Assembly: GCF_023703775.1 (NCBI RefSeq)
Contig: NZ_CP098514.1
Location: 1,054,001-1,118,000 of the forward strand
DNA length: 64,000 nt
Source: Haloplanus sp. GDY1
Lineage (GTDB): Archaea > Halobacteriota > Halobacteria > Halobacteriales > Haloferacaceae
Direction of reading: 5' to 3'
Part shown: positions 41,070 to 50,297 of the stretch, in pieces
Numbering within the stretch: the first letter of the stretch is position 1
Layout: every line of letters starts with the position of its first letter
Position numbers and translations under genes: made by a program
Notes under the pieces: model-generated
What the model was told of the DNA's origin: nothing
Seen by the model: only the letters and a program-made list of their open reading frames with translations
Database searches by the model: none

Positions 41070-43112
41070 ATGGTCGAGGAACCCGACGACAACCCGTACG
41101 TTCGCGACCCGAACACGTCGTTCAGCCCCGTCGAGGACCTGAGCGAGGCGGCGGCCCGCGAGCAGGTCCGCGACCTGCGCGAGGCGCTCGAATACCACGA
41201 CTACCGCTACTACGTGGCGAACGACCCCGTCGTCGCCGACCGCACTTACGACGCGCTGTTCGACCGGCTGGCGGCGCTGGAGGAGGCGTTCGACCTCGAC
41301 GACGAGAACTCGCCGACCCGGCGGGTGGGCGGCGAACCGCTCGACGAACTGGAGACGGTCGAACACGTCGCGCCCCTGTTGAGCCTGCAGTCCTCGGGCG
41401 ACGCGGCGGAGATCCGCGAGTTCGACCGCCGCATCCGCGACGCCGTCGGCGACGTCGCCTACTCGGCGGAGCCGAAGTTCGACGGCTTCTCCGTCGAGGT
41501 GGTGTACGAGGACGGCGCCTTCGAGCGGGCGGTCACCCGCGGCGACGGGCAGGAGGGCGAGGACGTCTCCGCGAACGTCCGCACCATCGGGAGCGTCCCG
41601 CTGCACCTGTCCGACGCCCCCGACTTCCTGGCCGTCCGCGGCGAGGTGTACATGCCCCGGTCGGGGTTCCAGGCGCTGAACGAGCGGCGGATCGAGCGCG
41701 GCGAGGAGCCCTTCGCCAACCCCCGGAACGCGGCGGCGGGCACGGTCCGCCTCCTCGATCCCGGGACGGTCGCCGACCGCCCGCTGGACGTCTTCTTCTA
41801 CGACGTGATCGACACCTCCGCGACGCTCACCGCACAGACCGAGGCGTTCGACCTGCTCCGTGACCTCGGCTTCCGCGTCAACGACCGGACGACCGTCGTC
41901 GACGACGTGGAGGCGGTGATCGACTACCGCGACCGCCTCGTGGCCGCACGCGACGACCTGGAGTACGAAGTCGACGGCGTCGTCGCCAAGGTGGTCGACT
42001 TCGAGAAGCGGGAGGAACTGGGCTCGACCGCCCGCCACCCGCGGTGGGCCTTCGCCTACAAGTTCCCCGCCAGAACGGGCGAGACGACCGTCGAGCGCAT
42101 CGTCGTGCAGGTGGGGCGGACGGGGAAGCTCACGCCGGTCGCCCTGCTCGACCCCGTCGACCTGCAGGGCGTCACGATCAGCCGCGCGACGCTCCACAAC
42201 GCCGCACAGATCCGCGAACTGGGGGTTCGCGAGGGGTCGACGGTGCGAATCGAGCGGGCGGGGGACGTGATCCCCGAGGTGGTCGAGGTGGTGGAGGGGG
42301 GCGGGGCGGACGACGACTTCACCATGCCCGAGACCTGTCCCGTCTGCGACGGGACGGTCGTGCAGGAGGGAGAACACCACTACTGTACGAACGCGTCGTG
42401 TCCCGCCCAGTTGCGCCGCAGCCTCCGGCACTTCTGCTCGCGGGACGCGATGGACGTCGAGGGCGTGGGCACGGAGGCCGCCGACCAGTTGGTCGAGTCG
42501 GGGCTGGTCGAGTCGCTGGCGGACCTCTATCGCCTGGACGCCGACGACCTGGCGGCGCTCGACGGCTGGGGCGAGCGATCCGCGGAGAACTTGCTGGCCG
42601 GACTCGAGGCGAGCAAGGACGTGGACCTCGGGACCTTCGTCTACGCGCTCGGCATCCGTCACGTCGGGAGCGAGCGGGCGCGGGCGCTCGCGGCCGCCTT
42701 CTCGCTCGACGACCTGATGGACGCGAGCGTCGACGACCTGCTGACCGTCGAGGACGTCGGGCCGGAGGTGGCCGAGGCCGTCGTCTCCCACTTCGACGCC
42801 GAGGCGAACGTCGAGACGGTCGAGCGACTGCTGGACGCGGGCGTCACCCCGGAGCGGCGGGACCGGGGGACGGAACTCGACGGGCTGACGGTCGTGTTCA
42901 CGGGGTCGGTGCCGGGGTACACCCGGTCGGAGCTGACGGAGCTGCTGGAGACCCACGGTGCGAGCGTCACCTCGTCGGTCAGCGGCGAGACGGACTACCT
43001 CGTGGTCGGCGAGAACCCCGGGCAGCGAAAGCGAGAGCGGGCCGAGGAGGAGGGGGTCGAGACGCTGGACCCCGAGGCGTTCGAGGAGCGGATCCTGTCG
43101 CGACTCGACTGA
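41070..43112 (+). CDS. ligA: NAD-dependent DNA ligase
   Basis: A 680-residue bacterial-type ligase that seals nicks with NAD+. It has the Ia domain (YHDYRYYVANDPVVADRTYD), the adenylation site EPKFDGFSVEVVYE with Lys136, and the OB domain. The zinc finger cysteines are in TCPVCDGTVVQEGEHHYCTNASCPAQL. The HhH repeats (VGTEAADQLVESGL, RHVGSERARALA) precede a C-terminal BRCT domain (GLTVVFTGSVPGYTRSELTELLETHGA). The archaeal norm is ATP-dependent ligase; a NAD ligase is known in some haloarchaea (LigN of Haloferax volcanii) and was acquired from bacteria. Codon use here is like its neighbours, so the transfer is old. Confidence 0.96.
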   Translation: MVEEPDDNPYVRDPNTSFSPVEDLSEAAAREQVRDLREALEYHDYRYYVANDPVVADRTYDALFDRLAALEEAFDLDDENSPTRRVGGEPLDELETVEHVAPLLSLQSSGDAAEIREFDRRIRDAVGDVAYSAEPKFDGFSVEVVYEDGAFERAVTRGDGQEGEDVSANVRTIGSVPLHLSDAPDFLAVRGEVYMPRSGFQALNERRIERGEEPFANPRNAAAGTVRLLDPGTVADRPLDVFFYDVIDTSATLTAQTEAFDLLRDLGFRVNDRTTVVDDVEAVIDYRDRLVAARDDLEYEVDGVVAKVVDFEKREELGSTARHPRWAFAYKFPARTGETTVERIVVQVGRTGKLTPVALLDPVDLQGVTISRATLHNAAQIRELGVREGSTVRIERAGDVIPEVVEVVEGGGADDDFTMPETCPVCDGTVVQEGEHHYCTNASCPAQLRRSLRHFCSRDAMDVEGVGTEAADQLVESGLVESLADLYRLDADDLAALDGWGERSAENLLAGLEASKDVDLGTFVYALGIRHVGSERARALAAAFSLDDLMDASVDDLLTVEDVGPEVAEAVVSHFDAEANVETVERLLDAGVTPERRDRGTELDGLTVVFTGSVPGYTRSELTELLETHGASVTSSVSGETDYLVVGENPGQRKRERAEEEGVETLDPEAFEERILSRLD

Positions 43113-43163
43113 CCCGTTCGCCTTCCATCACCGATATAGGCGGCGGACGCGAACCGAGCCCCC

Positions 43164-44054
43164 ATGCACGACAGCATCCTCGACGCCATCGGGTCGCCCC
43201 TGGTGCGGATCGACTCACCGCCGGGGACGACGGTGGCGGCGAAAATCGAGTCGAAGAACCCGGGCGGGTCCGCGAAGGACCGCCCGGCGAAGGCGATGGT
43301 GGAGGCCGCCGAGGAGGCGGGCGAACTCGAACCCGGCGACACCATCGTCGAGCCGACGAGCGGGAACACGGGCATCGGCCTCGCCGTCGTCGGCGCCGCC
43401 AAGGGGTACGACGTGCGGGTCGTGATGCCGTCCTCGAAGTCGCCTGAGCGCCGGTCGATCATGGCGGCCTACGGCGCCGAGGTGGAACTCGTCGACGGAG
43501 AGATGGACGAGGCGAAGGCGCGGGCCGACGAACTGGCGGCCGAGGGGATGGTCCAGATGCGGCAGTTCGAGAACCCCGCGAACCCCGAGGCCCACTACCG
43601 GACGACCGGGCCGGAGATCGTCGAACAGGTGGGCGACCGAACCGTCGACGCGCTGGTCTGTGGCGTCGGCACCGGCGGCACCATCTCGGGGACGGGCCGG
43701 CGACTGAGGGAGACGTACCCCGAGATGACGGTGGTGGGGGTCCAGCCGGACACCAACCGGTTCCTGAGCGGCGACCCCGGCGAGGACGACTTCCAGGGGA
43801 TGGGGCCGGGCTTCGTCGCCGAGAACGTCGACGTCGACCTCCTCGACGGCGTGGAGGACGTGTCGCTGTCGGCCGCGGAGGAGGAGTGCCGACGCCTGGC
43901 CCGGGAGGAGGGAGTTTTGGTCGGTCAGTCGAGCGGCGCGTCGAGTCTGGGGGCGAAGCGGGTCGCCGAGCGACTGGACGCCGACGATCCGCTCGTCGTC
44001 ACGGTGTTCTGGGACAGCGGCGAGCGCTACATGTCGACCGGGCTGTTCGACTAG
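43164..44054 (+). CDS. Cysteine synthase / PLP-dependent beta-replacement enzyme
   Basis: A 296-residue fold-type II PLP enzyme. PLP Lys38 lies in KNPGGSAKDRPA. The substrate loop is EPTSGNTGIGLAVVGAAKGY, the phosphate-binding loop GVGTGGTISGTGR, and the ring-nitrogen serine lies in GVLVGQSSGASSLGA. This fits O-acetylserine (or O-phosphoserine) sulfhydrylase, making cysteine; cystathionine beta-synthase is a less likely alternative. A GATATAGG box is about 27 nt before the ATG. ThiI, which uses sulfur from cysteine, is close by on the other strand. Confidence 0.88.
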   Translation: MHDSILDAIGSPLVRIDSPPGTTVAAKIESKNPGGSAKDRPAKAMVEAAEEAGELEPGDTIVEPTSGNTGIGLAVVGAAKGYDVRVVMPSSKSPERRSIMAAYGAEVELVDGEMDEAKARADELAAEGMVQMRQFENPANPEAHYRTTGPEIVEQVGDRTVDALVCGVGTGGTISGTGRRLRETYPEMTVVGVQPDTNRFLSGDPGEDDFQGMGPGFVAENVDVDLLDGVEDVSLSAAEEECRRLAREEGVLVGQSSGASSLGAKRVAERLDADDPLVVTVFWDSGERYMSTGLFD

Positions 44055-44503
44055 CCGCCGAACTCCGCCTCGGTGACGCGGACGACGACGGTGTCGTCGA
44101 CGGATCGGAGGTCGTACTCGGGGACGGTACCGTCGACGCGCGTGGCGTACATCGGTTCGACGAGTTCGTCGTCGAGCAGGCCGTACACTCGGAGGAACTC
44201 CGCGGTGTCGTCGGCGTCGAGGGCGCCGTCGCGAACCGCCTCGGCGAGGTCGCGGGAGAGCCACTCCTCCGTCGAGATGCTGGGTTCCCGAACCAGCGCG
44301 CAGTCGGCGAAGCGGACGAGATACCAGTTCAGGTCGTTCAGCAGGGAGACGGCGGCGCCGAGGCTGACGGTGTCGACGGCGACCGAGTTGGCGAACGGTT
44401 CGCGGAGGTCGTAGGTCGCGAGCGCCGCCCGCGCCGTCTCCCGCGAGAGCAGTTCGTATCGGAGATCGACGTCCGCGTCCCCGACGAGACAGACCTGCGT
44501 CAC
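44051..44503 (-). CDS. Haloarchaeal conserved protein (possibly DUF5804)
   Basis: A 150-residue acidic protein from GTG 44503. Features include VCLVGDADVDLRYELLSRETARAALATYDLREPFANSVAVDTVSL, an LNDLNWYLVRFADCALV segment and a closing beta hairpin, EYDLRSVDDTVVVRVTEAEF. I recognise no catalytic motif. It resembles the haloarchaeal family that often sits next to thiI, but I am unsure of the family name. Its stop overlaps the cysteine synthase stop by four bases; it follows thiI by 43 nt on the same strand. Confidence 0.65.
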   Translation of the reverse strand: MTQVCLVGDADVDLRYELLSRETARAALATYDLREPFANSVAVDTVSLGAAVSLLNDLNWYLVRFADCALVREPSISTEEWLSRDLAEAVRDGALDADDTAEFLRVYGLLDDELVEPMYATRVDGTVPEYDLRSVDDTVVVRVTEAEFGG

Positions 44504-44546
44504 GGTCGTGTGGTCGGCGGGCGGGCCTAAAGCGATTGCGCCGACG

Positions 44547-45737
44547 TCAGTCCTCGACGACTCGCAGGTCGTCGACGGCGGCCGCGGCGCGGGCGAGCAG
44601 GTCGTCGGGTTCGGCCGCCTCGACCGCCGCCAGCGTCGCCCCCGTCGCGGGCGTGTCCGGATCGAGACGCTCGCAGCCGACCGGGATGGCGGAGTCCTCG
44701 TGGGTGCCGATGGTCCGGGCCTGCTCGACGACGTCGGTCTTGTCGCGGGTGAGGAGCGGCCGGTGGACGGGGCAGTCGACCGCCGCGTCGGTGACCGCGA
44801 GGTTGGCGGCGGTCTGGCTCGACTTCTGGCCGACGACCTCGCCGGTGACGACGCCCGCGGCCCCCTCCCGGTCCGCGACGGCCTCGCCGACCGCCAGGAG
44901 GGCCCGCCGCCACGAGAGCATCCGGGTGTCGTCCACCTCGGCCACCAGGCGCTCGGCGAGGTCGCCGCCGGGGACGACCCGGAGGCGGCAGTCGAAGTTG
45001 GGTGCGTACGCCGCGAGTCGGGAGACGGTGGCCGCCGCGCGTGCCTCGTGGTCGGGGCCGCCGTAGACGCCGAGGCGGACGTACACCGGAACGATCGGCG
45101 ACCCGCGGCGCATCGCCTCATAGGCCGCCACGGGGGAGTCGTGGCCGCCGCTGACGAGGGCGACCAGCGGGGCCTGTGACCCGAGGGGGAGGCCGCCCGG
45201 GCCCGGGACGCTCTCGGCGGCGACGTGGGCGCGGTCGTCGCGGACCTCGACGTGGTAGGTACGGTCGGGGTCGTCGAGGTCGACCGACGCGTCGGTGACG
45301 GCGCCGACGACCCGGCCGCCGTCGCGTTCGAGGTCGCGGCTGGAGAAGGCGTGTGCGTCGTCGTCGCCGACCCGGCGGGCGCGGACGGCGTAGGTGTCGA
45401 CCGGCGGGGCCGACCGGGCCAGGGCGGCGAGGGCGTCGCCGACGGCGTCGGGGTCGGCGTCGACGGAGACCGAGGGCCGGGCCCAGACGACGCCCATCGC
45501 GTCGGCGGCGACCCGGGCGGCCCGCTCGGGGTCGGGCGTGTCGACGACGAGGCGGGCCCAGGTCCGCTCGACGGTCGCGTCGACGCCCCGGGAATCGAGG
45601 AGGGCGGCGACGTTGTCCCGGAGGCGACGGGTCATCTTCCCCCGAACCTCGCTGCTCTTCGTGGAGAGTTCGCCGAAGCTCACGAGGACGGCGTCGGTGT
45701 CGAGCGTCGAGTCGGCGGTGCCGTTCTCCACGGTCAC
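44547..45737 (-). CDS. thiI: tRNA 4-thiouridine synthetase ThiI
   Basis: A 396-residue enzyme that adenylates and thiolates U8 of tRNA. The N-terminal ferredoxin-like and THUMP domains (about 10-165: VLVSFGELSTKSSEVRGKMTRRLRDN) precede the PP-loop ATPase domain with SGGHDSPVAAYEAMRRG (about 192). The later GEVVGQKSSQTAANLAV motif is ThiI-typical. There is no C-terminal rhodanese domain, as usual in archaea, so another protein must deliver sulfur. Start GTG 45737; GTG 45731 is an alternative. Confidence 0.92.
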   Translation of the reverse strand: MTVENGTADSTLDTDAVLVSFGELSTKSSEVRGKMTRRLRDNVAALLDSRGVDATVERTWARLVVDTPDPERAARVAADAMGVVWARPSVSVDADPDAVGDALAALARSAPPVDTYAVRARRVGDDDAHAFSSRDLERDGGRVVGAVTDASVDLDDPDRTYHVEVRDDRAHVAAESVPGPGGLPLGSQAPLVALVSGGHDSPVAAYEAMRRGSPIVPVYVRLGVYGGPDHEARAAATVSRLAAYAPNFDCRLRVVPGGDLAERLVAEVDDTRMLSWRRALLAVGEAVADREGAAGVVTGEVVGQKSSQTAANLAVTDAAVDCPVHRPLLTRDKTDVVEQARTIGTHEDSAIPVGCERLDPDTPATGATLAAVEAAEPDDLLARAAAAVDDLRVVED

Positions 45738-45782
45738 GGCGAGCGTAGGGGGTGGGGGTACTAGGGTGGTTCGGTCCCGCCG

Positions 45783-47003
45783 TCAGAAGGTGCGGAGGTC
45801 GCCCTCGATGGCCGAGCGCGTCACGTCGGTCACGTCGGCGAGTTCGCGGTCGACGATGGCCTCGATGTCGGCCTCGATGTCCCCGAGGTCGACGCCGTCC
45901 TCGGTGACGACGAAGGCGTCGGCGACGTGCGGTCGGTCGATGGGACGGCCGATCTGGCTGAGCAGGCGCACCCGGAGGTCACGGATGCCGGCGACCTCCT
46001 CGACGACGGACTCAGCGATGCGCGTGCTGAGGAGGTTGTAGATCTTTCCGATGTGGTTGACGGGGTTCTTGCCGCTCGTGGCCTCCATGCTCATCGGCCG
46101 GTTGGGCGTGATGAGGCCGTTCGCGCGGTTGCCGCGGCCGACGGAGCCGTCGTCGCCCTGTTCGGCGCTGGTGCCCGTGGTAGTGAGGTAGATGGCGCCC
46201 TCGTCGTAGTCGTCGGCGGTGTTGACCTCGACCGCGACCGAGCGGTCGGTGTACGACTCCGCGAGGTCGGTGACGGCCTCGCGAACCTTCGCCACGGCGT
46301 CGCGGTAGGCCGCCATGTCGGGGACGTGGCGGTCGATCATGGCCGCGGCGACCGTGAGGTCGATGTGATCGCCCTCGCGCTTGCCCATGATCTTCACGTC
46401 GGGACCGAGTTCGGGGTTCTCCGCTGCGTAGGGGCCGGTGAGGTACTCCTCGGCGTCGAGGACGATCCGCTCGGTCTCGGTCAGCGGCGCGTGGCCGACG
46501 CCGAAACTCGTGTCGTTGGCCATCGGGACGGCCGCGCCGTCCTCGCCGAAGACGGTCTGGAGGTCGCCGCTCCCCTCGCCGAGGCGCACGTCGACGACGA
46601 CGTCGGTGCCGAACTCCAGTTCGGGGACCGTCTCGGCGAGGTAGTCGCGGGCCGCCGAGAGGGCGACCGAGTCGACGGGGAGGGTGTGTTCGGTGCCGTC
46701 GTCGGTCACGTACTGTCGGGTCGCGCGCCCCACGAGGAGGACGTAGATCGGTTCGACGATTTCGCCGCCGCCGAAGGCGGGCGCGGCGTTGCCCGCGGCC
46801 AGTTGCGTCTCGTCGGTGTTGTAGTGCAGCACTTCGCCCACGCGGTCGAGATAGAGGTTCGAGAGCGCCCGCGAGACGCTCTCCGCGATGCCGTCACAGA
46901 GGGAGTCGGGGTGGCCGATCCCCTTCCGCTCGACGATTTCGACCTCCTGGTCCTCGACCGCGCGCCGGTCGATGGACTCGATTCGGATGTTCCGGTCGCT
47001 CAT
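45783..47003 (-). CDS. mat: S-adenosylmethionine synthetase, archaeal type
   Basis: A 406-residue methionine adenosyltransferase of the archaeal family, unrelated in close sequence to bacterial MetK. Motifs are [25 protein letters not shown] near the N-terminus, [22 protein letters not shown], and [41 protein letters not shown]. It makes SAM for the several methyltransferases in this window and the cell. ATG 47003; a TAATACTA box (about 47056-47065) lies roughly 55 nt upstream, so the leader would be about 25 nt. Confidence 0.95.
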   Translation of the reverse strand: MSDRNIRIESIDRRAVEDQEVEIVERKGIGHPDSLCDGIAESVSRALSNLYLDRVGEVLHYNTDETQLAAGNAAPAFGGGEIVEPIYVLLVGRATRQYVTDDGTEHTLPVDSVALSAARDYLAETVPELEFGTDVVVDVRLGEGSGDLQTVFGEDGAAVPMANDTSFGVGHAPLTETERIVLDAEEYLTGPYAAENPELGPDVKIMGKREGDHIDLTVAAAMIDRHVPDMAAYRDAVAKVREAVTDLAESYTDRSVAVEVNTADDYDEGAIYLTTTGTSAEQGDDGSVGRGNRANGLITPNRPMSMEATSGKNPVNHIGKIYNLLSTRIAESVVEEVAGIRDLRVRLLSQIGRPIDRPHVADAFVVTEDGVDLGDIEADIEAIVDRELADVTDVTRSAIEGDLRTF

Positions 47004-47068
47004 CGGCGGGGGTTCTCGCCGCCGGGTGCTATAACTTGCGGAAACCTTTCGAGCGCGTAGTATTACCA

Positions 47069-47605
47069 CTAGGAATCCAGCAGGAGGCCGAGGTAGGAGG
47101 TCCGGATCCCGTCGTCGGGGTCGAGGCCGAGGTCACGGAGGCGGGAGACCGCGCCCTCGCGGGCCGTCTCCAGGTCGGTCTCGGCCGCCTCGCGCTCGAT
47201 CTCGACGAACTCGCCGAGGCCGTCGACCGAATCCAGCGTGACCGTGTAGCCGTCGAGGGCGTACCGCTCCCGGGATTTCGCCACCTCGGCGGCCGGGGAG
47301 AAGCCGAGGCTATCGAGGATGTCGGCCATCCGGTCGGCGTCGTCGACGCCCGTCTCCACCTCGCGGCGGGTCTTCGAGGCCTCCTCGACGAGCGGTCCCT
47401 TGTAGGTGACGCGGGTCGTCGATCCCTCGGCGTCCGCCTCGCGACGGATGCGGAGCGCCTCGTCGGTCTCGGCGAAGTCGCGGTGGGGGGCGTCGTAGTA
47501 GGTGTCGACCTGTCGGACGCTCCCGACGCGCTCGGCGCCCAGCGCCGACAGTCGCTCGCGAACCGCCTCGTGGGACGCCCGGACCTTCAGTTCGACCTCG
47601 TACAT
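47069..47605 (-). CDS. CYTH-domain protein (class IV adenylate cyclase family)
   Basis: A 178-residue CYTH/TTM fold protein. The defining YEVELKVRA (EXEXK type) is at the very N-terminus. It is followed by VRQVDTYYDAPHRDFAETDEALRIRRE, RVTYKGP, KTRREVET and the late FVEIERE. Archaeal members may act as thiamine/inorganic triphosphatases rather than cyclases. Met at 47605 is the only start that places EVELK at residue 3. It lies 65 nt upstream of mat on the same strand. Confidence 0.9.
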   Translation of the reverse strand: MYEVELKVRASHEAVRERLSALGAERVGSVRQVDTYYDAPHRDFAETDEALRIRREADAEGSTTRVTYKGPLVEEASKTRREVETGVDDADRMADILDSLGFSPAAEVAKSRERYALDGYTVTLDSVDGLGEFVEIEREAAETDLETAREGAVSRLRDLGLDPDDGIRTSYLGLLLDS

Positions 47606-47720
47606 GTCCCACCCCTCTCGCGCGCCCCCGAAAAATCCCGTCATCGAGGGTCGTCGCCGGCGGTTCCGCCGCTGGCCGGGAAACGTGATTCTTAAGGGTC
47701 GCACGGGAGTTGTGGGTGGT

Positions 47721-48719
47721 ATGAGTGACGAACAGGCCGAATCGACCGACGAACCGGTCGACGCCGACGCGGCCGATGACCCCGACGCGGAGACTGCAAC
47801 CGAGCCCGAGACCGAGGAGGCGACCGGCCTGCAGGAGGGTGACTTCCTCCGACTCGAGTACACCGTCCGGACGACCGACGACGAACAGGTCGTCGACACG
47901 ACAAGCCAGGAGGTCGCCGAGGAGGCCGGCATCGACGAGGAGGGCCACGAGTTCGAGCCCCGAACCATCGTCATCGGCGCCGGCCACGTCTTTCAGGCCG
48001 TCGACGACGATCTGATCGGCAAGGAGGTCGGCGACGAAAACACGGTCCACATCGACGCCGTCGAGGCCTTCGGCGAGTTCGATCCCGACGACGTGCGCAC
48101 CGTCAGCGCCGAGAAGATCGACGAGGACGACCGCTACCCCGGCGCCCACGTGAACGTCGACGGACAGCAGGGCCACGTCGAGACGATCATCGGCGGCCGC
48201 GCGCGCGTCGACTTCAACCACCCGCTCGCCGGCGAGGACCTCGAATACGAGTACGAAATCGTCGACGTCGTCGACGACCCCGAGGAGCAGGCCCAGGGTC
48301 TGCTCGGCATGTACCTCGATCACGCGCCCGAGGTCTGGATCCAGACCGACGAGGTCGAGGAGGAGGTCCGGGTCGAAGTCGAATCCGAGGGCGACGAGCC
48401 CGAGTACGAGACCGAGACCCAGACGACCGAGAAGCGCACGCTCTACATCGAGGCCACGCCCCAGATGACGATGAACCAGCAGTGGCTCTTCCAGAAACAG
48501 CAGATCGCCCAGCAGGTCATGGACCGACTCGACCTCGACCGCGTCATCGTCCAGGAGACCATCGACGGCACGGGCGGCATGATGGGCGGCATGGGCGGCA
48601 TGATGGGCGGCATGGGCGGTGCCGGCGGTGCCGACGTCGAGGAGGCCCTCGAGGACGTCGACGTCGACGCCGACGAGATCGTCGAGGAACTCGACGAGGA
48701 CGTCGACATCGAGGAGTAA
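47721..48719 (+). CDS. FKBP-type peptidyl-prolyl isomerase (SlyD-like, long archaeal form)
   Basis: A 332-residue folding helper. After an acidic tail (about 1-38) the FKBP domain begins GDFLRLEYTVRTTDDEQVVDTT, with IVIGAGHVFQAVDDDLIGKEVGDENTV. The inserted-in-flap domain is seen in the middle (GAHVNVDGQQGHVETIIGGRARVDFNHPLAGEDLEYEYEI). A C-terminal archaeal extension follows (about 185-300), then Met/Gly repeats GGMMGGMGGMMGGMGG and an acidic end. A TTCTTAAGGG box lies about 27 nt before ATG 47721. Confidence 0.9.
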   Translation: MSDEQAESTDEPVDADAADDPDAETATEPETEEATGLQEGDFLRLEYTVRTTDDEQVVDTTSQEVAEEAGIDEEGHEFEPRTIVIGAGHVFQAVDDDLIGKEVGDENTVHIDAVEAFGEFDPDDVRTVSAEKIDEDDRYPGAHVNVDGQQGHVETIIGGRARVDFNHPLAGEDLEYEYEIVDVVDDPEEQAQGLLGMYLDHAPEVWIQTDEVEEEVRVEVESEGDEPEYETETQTTEKRTLYIEATPQMTMNQQWLFQKQQIAQQVMDRLDLDRVIVQETIDGTGGMMGGMGGMMGGMGGAGGADVEEALEDVDVDADEIVEELDEDVDIEE

Positions 48720-48735
48720 GGCGGTCGCTTCCCCC

Positions 48736-48984
48736 ATGGACGTTCCCGAGCCGGTCGCCGCGGATCTGCAAGTCGCGGCCGTCGCGGCGGCCTGCACCGT
48801 CGCCCTGCCCGTCGTGCTCCGGTTCGGACTCGGGGTCGCAGTCAGTCCGACGCCGCTGTTGTCCCCGATCGCCGTCTACTTCGGCTACGTCTTTCTCGGC
48901 AGGGGCAGCGGCGTCGACGATCCGCGGCTCTGGAGCCTCGCGACGGTCGTCGTGGCCCTCGCCACCGCCGTCCTCGTCGTTTAG
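48736..48984 (+). CDS. Small membrane protein of unknown function
   Basis: An 82-residue protein with about three hydrophobic segments (LQVAAVAAACTVALPVVLRFGLGVAV, LSPIAVYFGYVFL, LATVVVALATAVLVV). It starts 16 nt after the FKBP gene, so it is probably co-transcribed. No family recognised. Its stop overlaps that of the RAD55-like gene by four bases. Confidence 0.65.
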   Translation: MDVPEPVAADLQVAAVAAACTVALPVVLRFGLGVAVSPTPLLSPIAVYFGYVFLGRGSGVDDPRLWSLATVVVALATAVLVV

Positions 48985-49604
48985 GCGATGTCGCGGCTGG
49001 TGTCGATGGTGACGCCGTCGGTGAGTTTCAGCTTGATCGTCTCCTCGAGGGCGCTCCCGCCGCGGAACTTGGGGATGGCGAGGCGGTTGACGATCTGCGA
49101 GCCGCTGGTGTCGGTGCGGAGGTCGAACACCACGTCGGCCATGTGTTTCGTGAGCGACCGGTTCGGGGTCTCCTCGCCGTGCATCGCGTGCAACACGGCG
49201 ATCGATCCGGTGTTGACCATGTGGGTCTGGAGTTCGTTGAGGAAGCGCCGATAGCGGGTCGGATCGGCGTCCTCCAGCGGGTCGACCACGTCGATGAGGA
49301 GGTTCGCGTTCTCGGGGAGGTCCTTCACGAGGCGCGTGGCGTTGTCGATGGGCGGGTAATCGCCCGCGTCCCGAACCGAGAGCCGGTCGACGCCGCCGCG
49401 GTAGCGCTCGATGGCGTCGCGGACCGCCTGTTCGGAGCGCACCGTCGTCACGTACAGCGTCCCCCGCGCGGCCGCGATCTCGTACAGCAAGGACTCCGAC
49501 TGGCTGGCCGGATCGGCGCTCAACAGGAGAATGCTCCCGGGGGGGATTCCCCCGTCGAGTTGCCTGTCGAGGACGGAGATACCCGTCGGGAGACGCCGGG
49601 CCAT
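48981..49604 (-). CDS. RAD55/KaiC-like protein lacking a P-loop
   Basis: A 207-residue RecA-superfamily protein. The opening LPTGISVLDRQLDGGIPPGSILLLSA is the usual KaiC/RAD55 start. However, the Walker A position reads SADPASQSES in place of GxxGxGKT, so ATP binding is doubtful. The Walker B-like strand NLLIDVVDPLED and the late strands SIAVLHAMHGEE and HMADVVFDLRTD keep the fold. Haloarchaea have many such HTR-like proteins, thought to regulate. It begins nine bases after the minD-like gene on the same strand. Confidence 0.78.
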   Translation of the reverse strand: MARRLPTGISVLDRQLDGGIPPGSILLLSADPASQSESLLYEIAAARGTLYVTTVRSEQAVRDAIERYRGGVDRLSVRDAGDYPPIDNATRLVKDLPENANLLIDVVDPLEDADPTRYRRFLNELQTHMVNTGSIAVLHAMHGEETPNRSLTKHMADVVFDLRTDTSGSQIVNRLAIPKFRGGSALEETIKLKLTDGVTIDTSRDIA

Positions 49605-49613
49605 CGTCCCCAG

Positions 49614-50258
49614 TCACGTGTGGGACGCTAATAGGTCTTCTCCCAGGGCGGTTGCGAGACGCCGGTAGGCGCTCCGAACGGCCTCGTCGTCGAGGACCGG
49701 CGGGTCGGCACGGGGGACCGACGCCGCCACCGGACAGTCGAGAAGGTCCGTCACCGCGTCGGGTGCCGACCGGGTGCGGGTCAACACGACGCCACACACG
49801 GGCGTTCCGAGGGTGCGGGCCATCGCAGCGGTCTTGGCCGCGTCGCGGAGCGCCGGCGCACACAGCGTCGTGACGAGGAGCGCCGCGTCGGCCGCGCGAA
49901 GCGGAGCGGCGGCGTCCGGGCCGGCACCGCCCGGGCAGTCCACGACCGCCGGGCGGTCGGCGGCGGCCAGCCTGTCGAGCGTGCGGGCGATCGCGTCCGG
50001 TTCGGCACCGGCCTCGCCGACGTGGGGCGCGGGGAGGACGCCCACGCCGGACGCCTCGGGGGCGGACTGGGCGACGCCGACGCCGCGGTCGTCGAGGGCG
50101 GCGAGGGTCGGGTCGCGGTCGACGCCCGCGAGGGCGTGCAGGTTCGGCATGTCCGGGTCGGCGTCGGCCGCGACGACCGGCGGATCGAGCGCCGCGGCCA
50201 GTCCGAGCGCCGTCGTCGTCTTCCCGACCCCACCCTTGCCTCCGGCGATGGCGAGCAT
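49614..50258 (-). CDS. MinD/ParA-family ATPase
   Basis: A 214-residue deviant-Walker ATPase: MLAIAGGKGGVGKTTTALGLAAAL (P-loop about 6-15), switch AADADPDMPNLHALAG and VVDCPGGAGPDAAAPLRAADAALLVTT. It is shorter than typical MinD (about 260) and shows no clear amphipathic membrane-targeting helix at the C-terminus. Haloarchaea carry several MinD/ParA paralogues, some for positioning motility or chemotaxis machinery. A CGTTCTTATC box is about 27 nt before the ATG. It forms a two-gene operon with the RAD55-like gene. Confidence 0.87.
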   Translation of the reverse strand: MLAIAGGKGGVGKTTTALGLAAALDPPVVAADADPDMPNLHALAGVDRDPTLAALDDRGVGVAQSAPEASGVGVLPAPHVGEAGAEPDAIARTLDRLAAADRPAVVDCPGGAGPDAAAPLRAADAALLVTTLCAPALRDAAKTAAMARTLGTPVCGVVLTRTRSAPDAVTDLLDCPVAASVPRADPPVLDDEAVRSAYRRLATALGEDLLASHT

Positions 50259-50297
50259 GGGGGCGGGTGGCCGCGCCCCCGGATAAGAACGTCCGGA

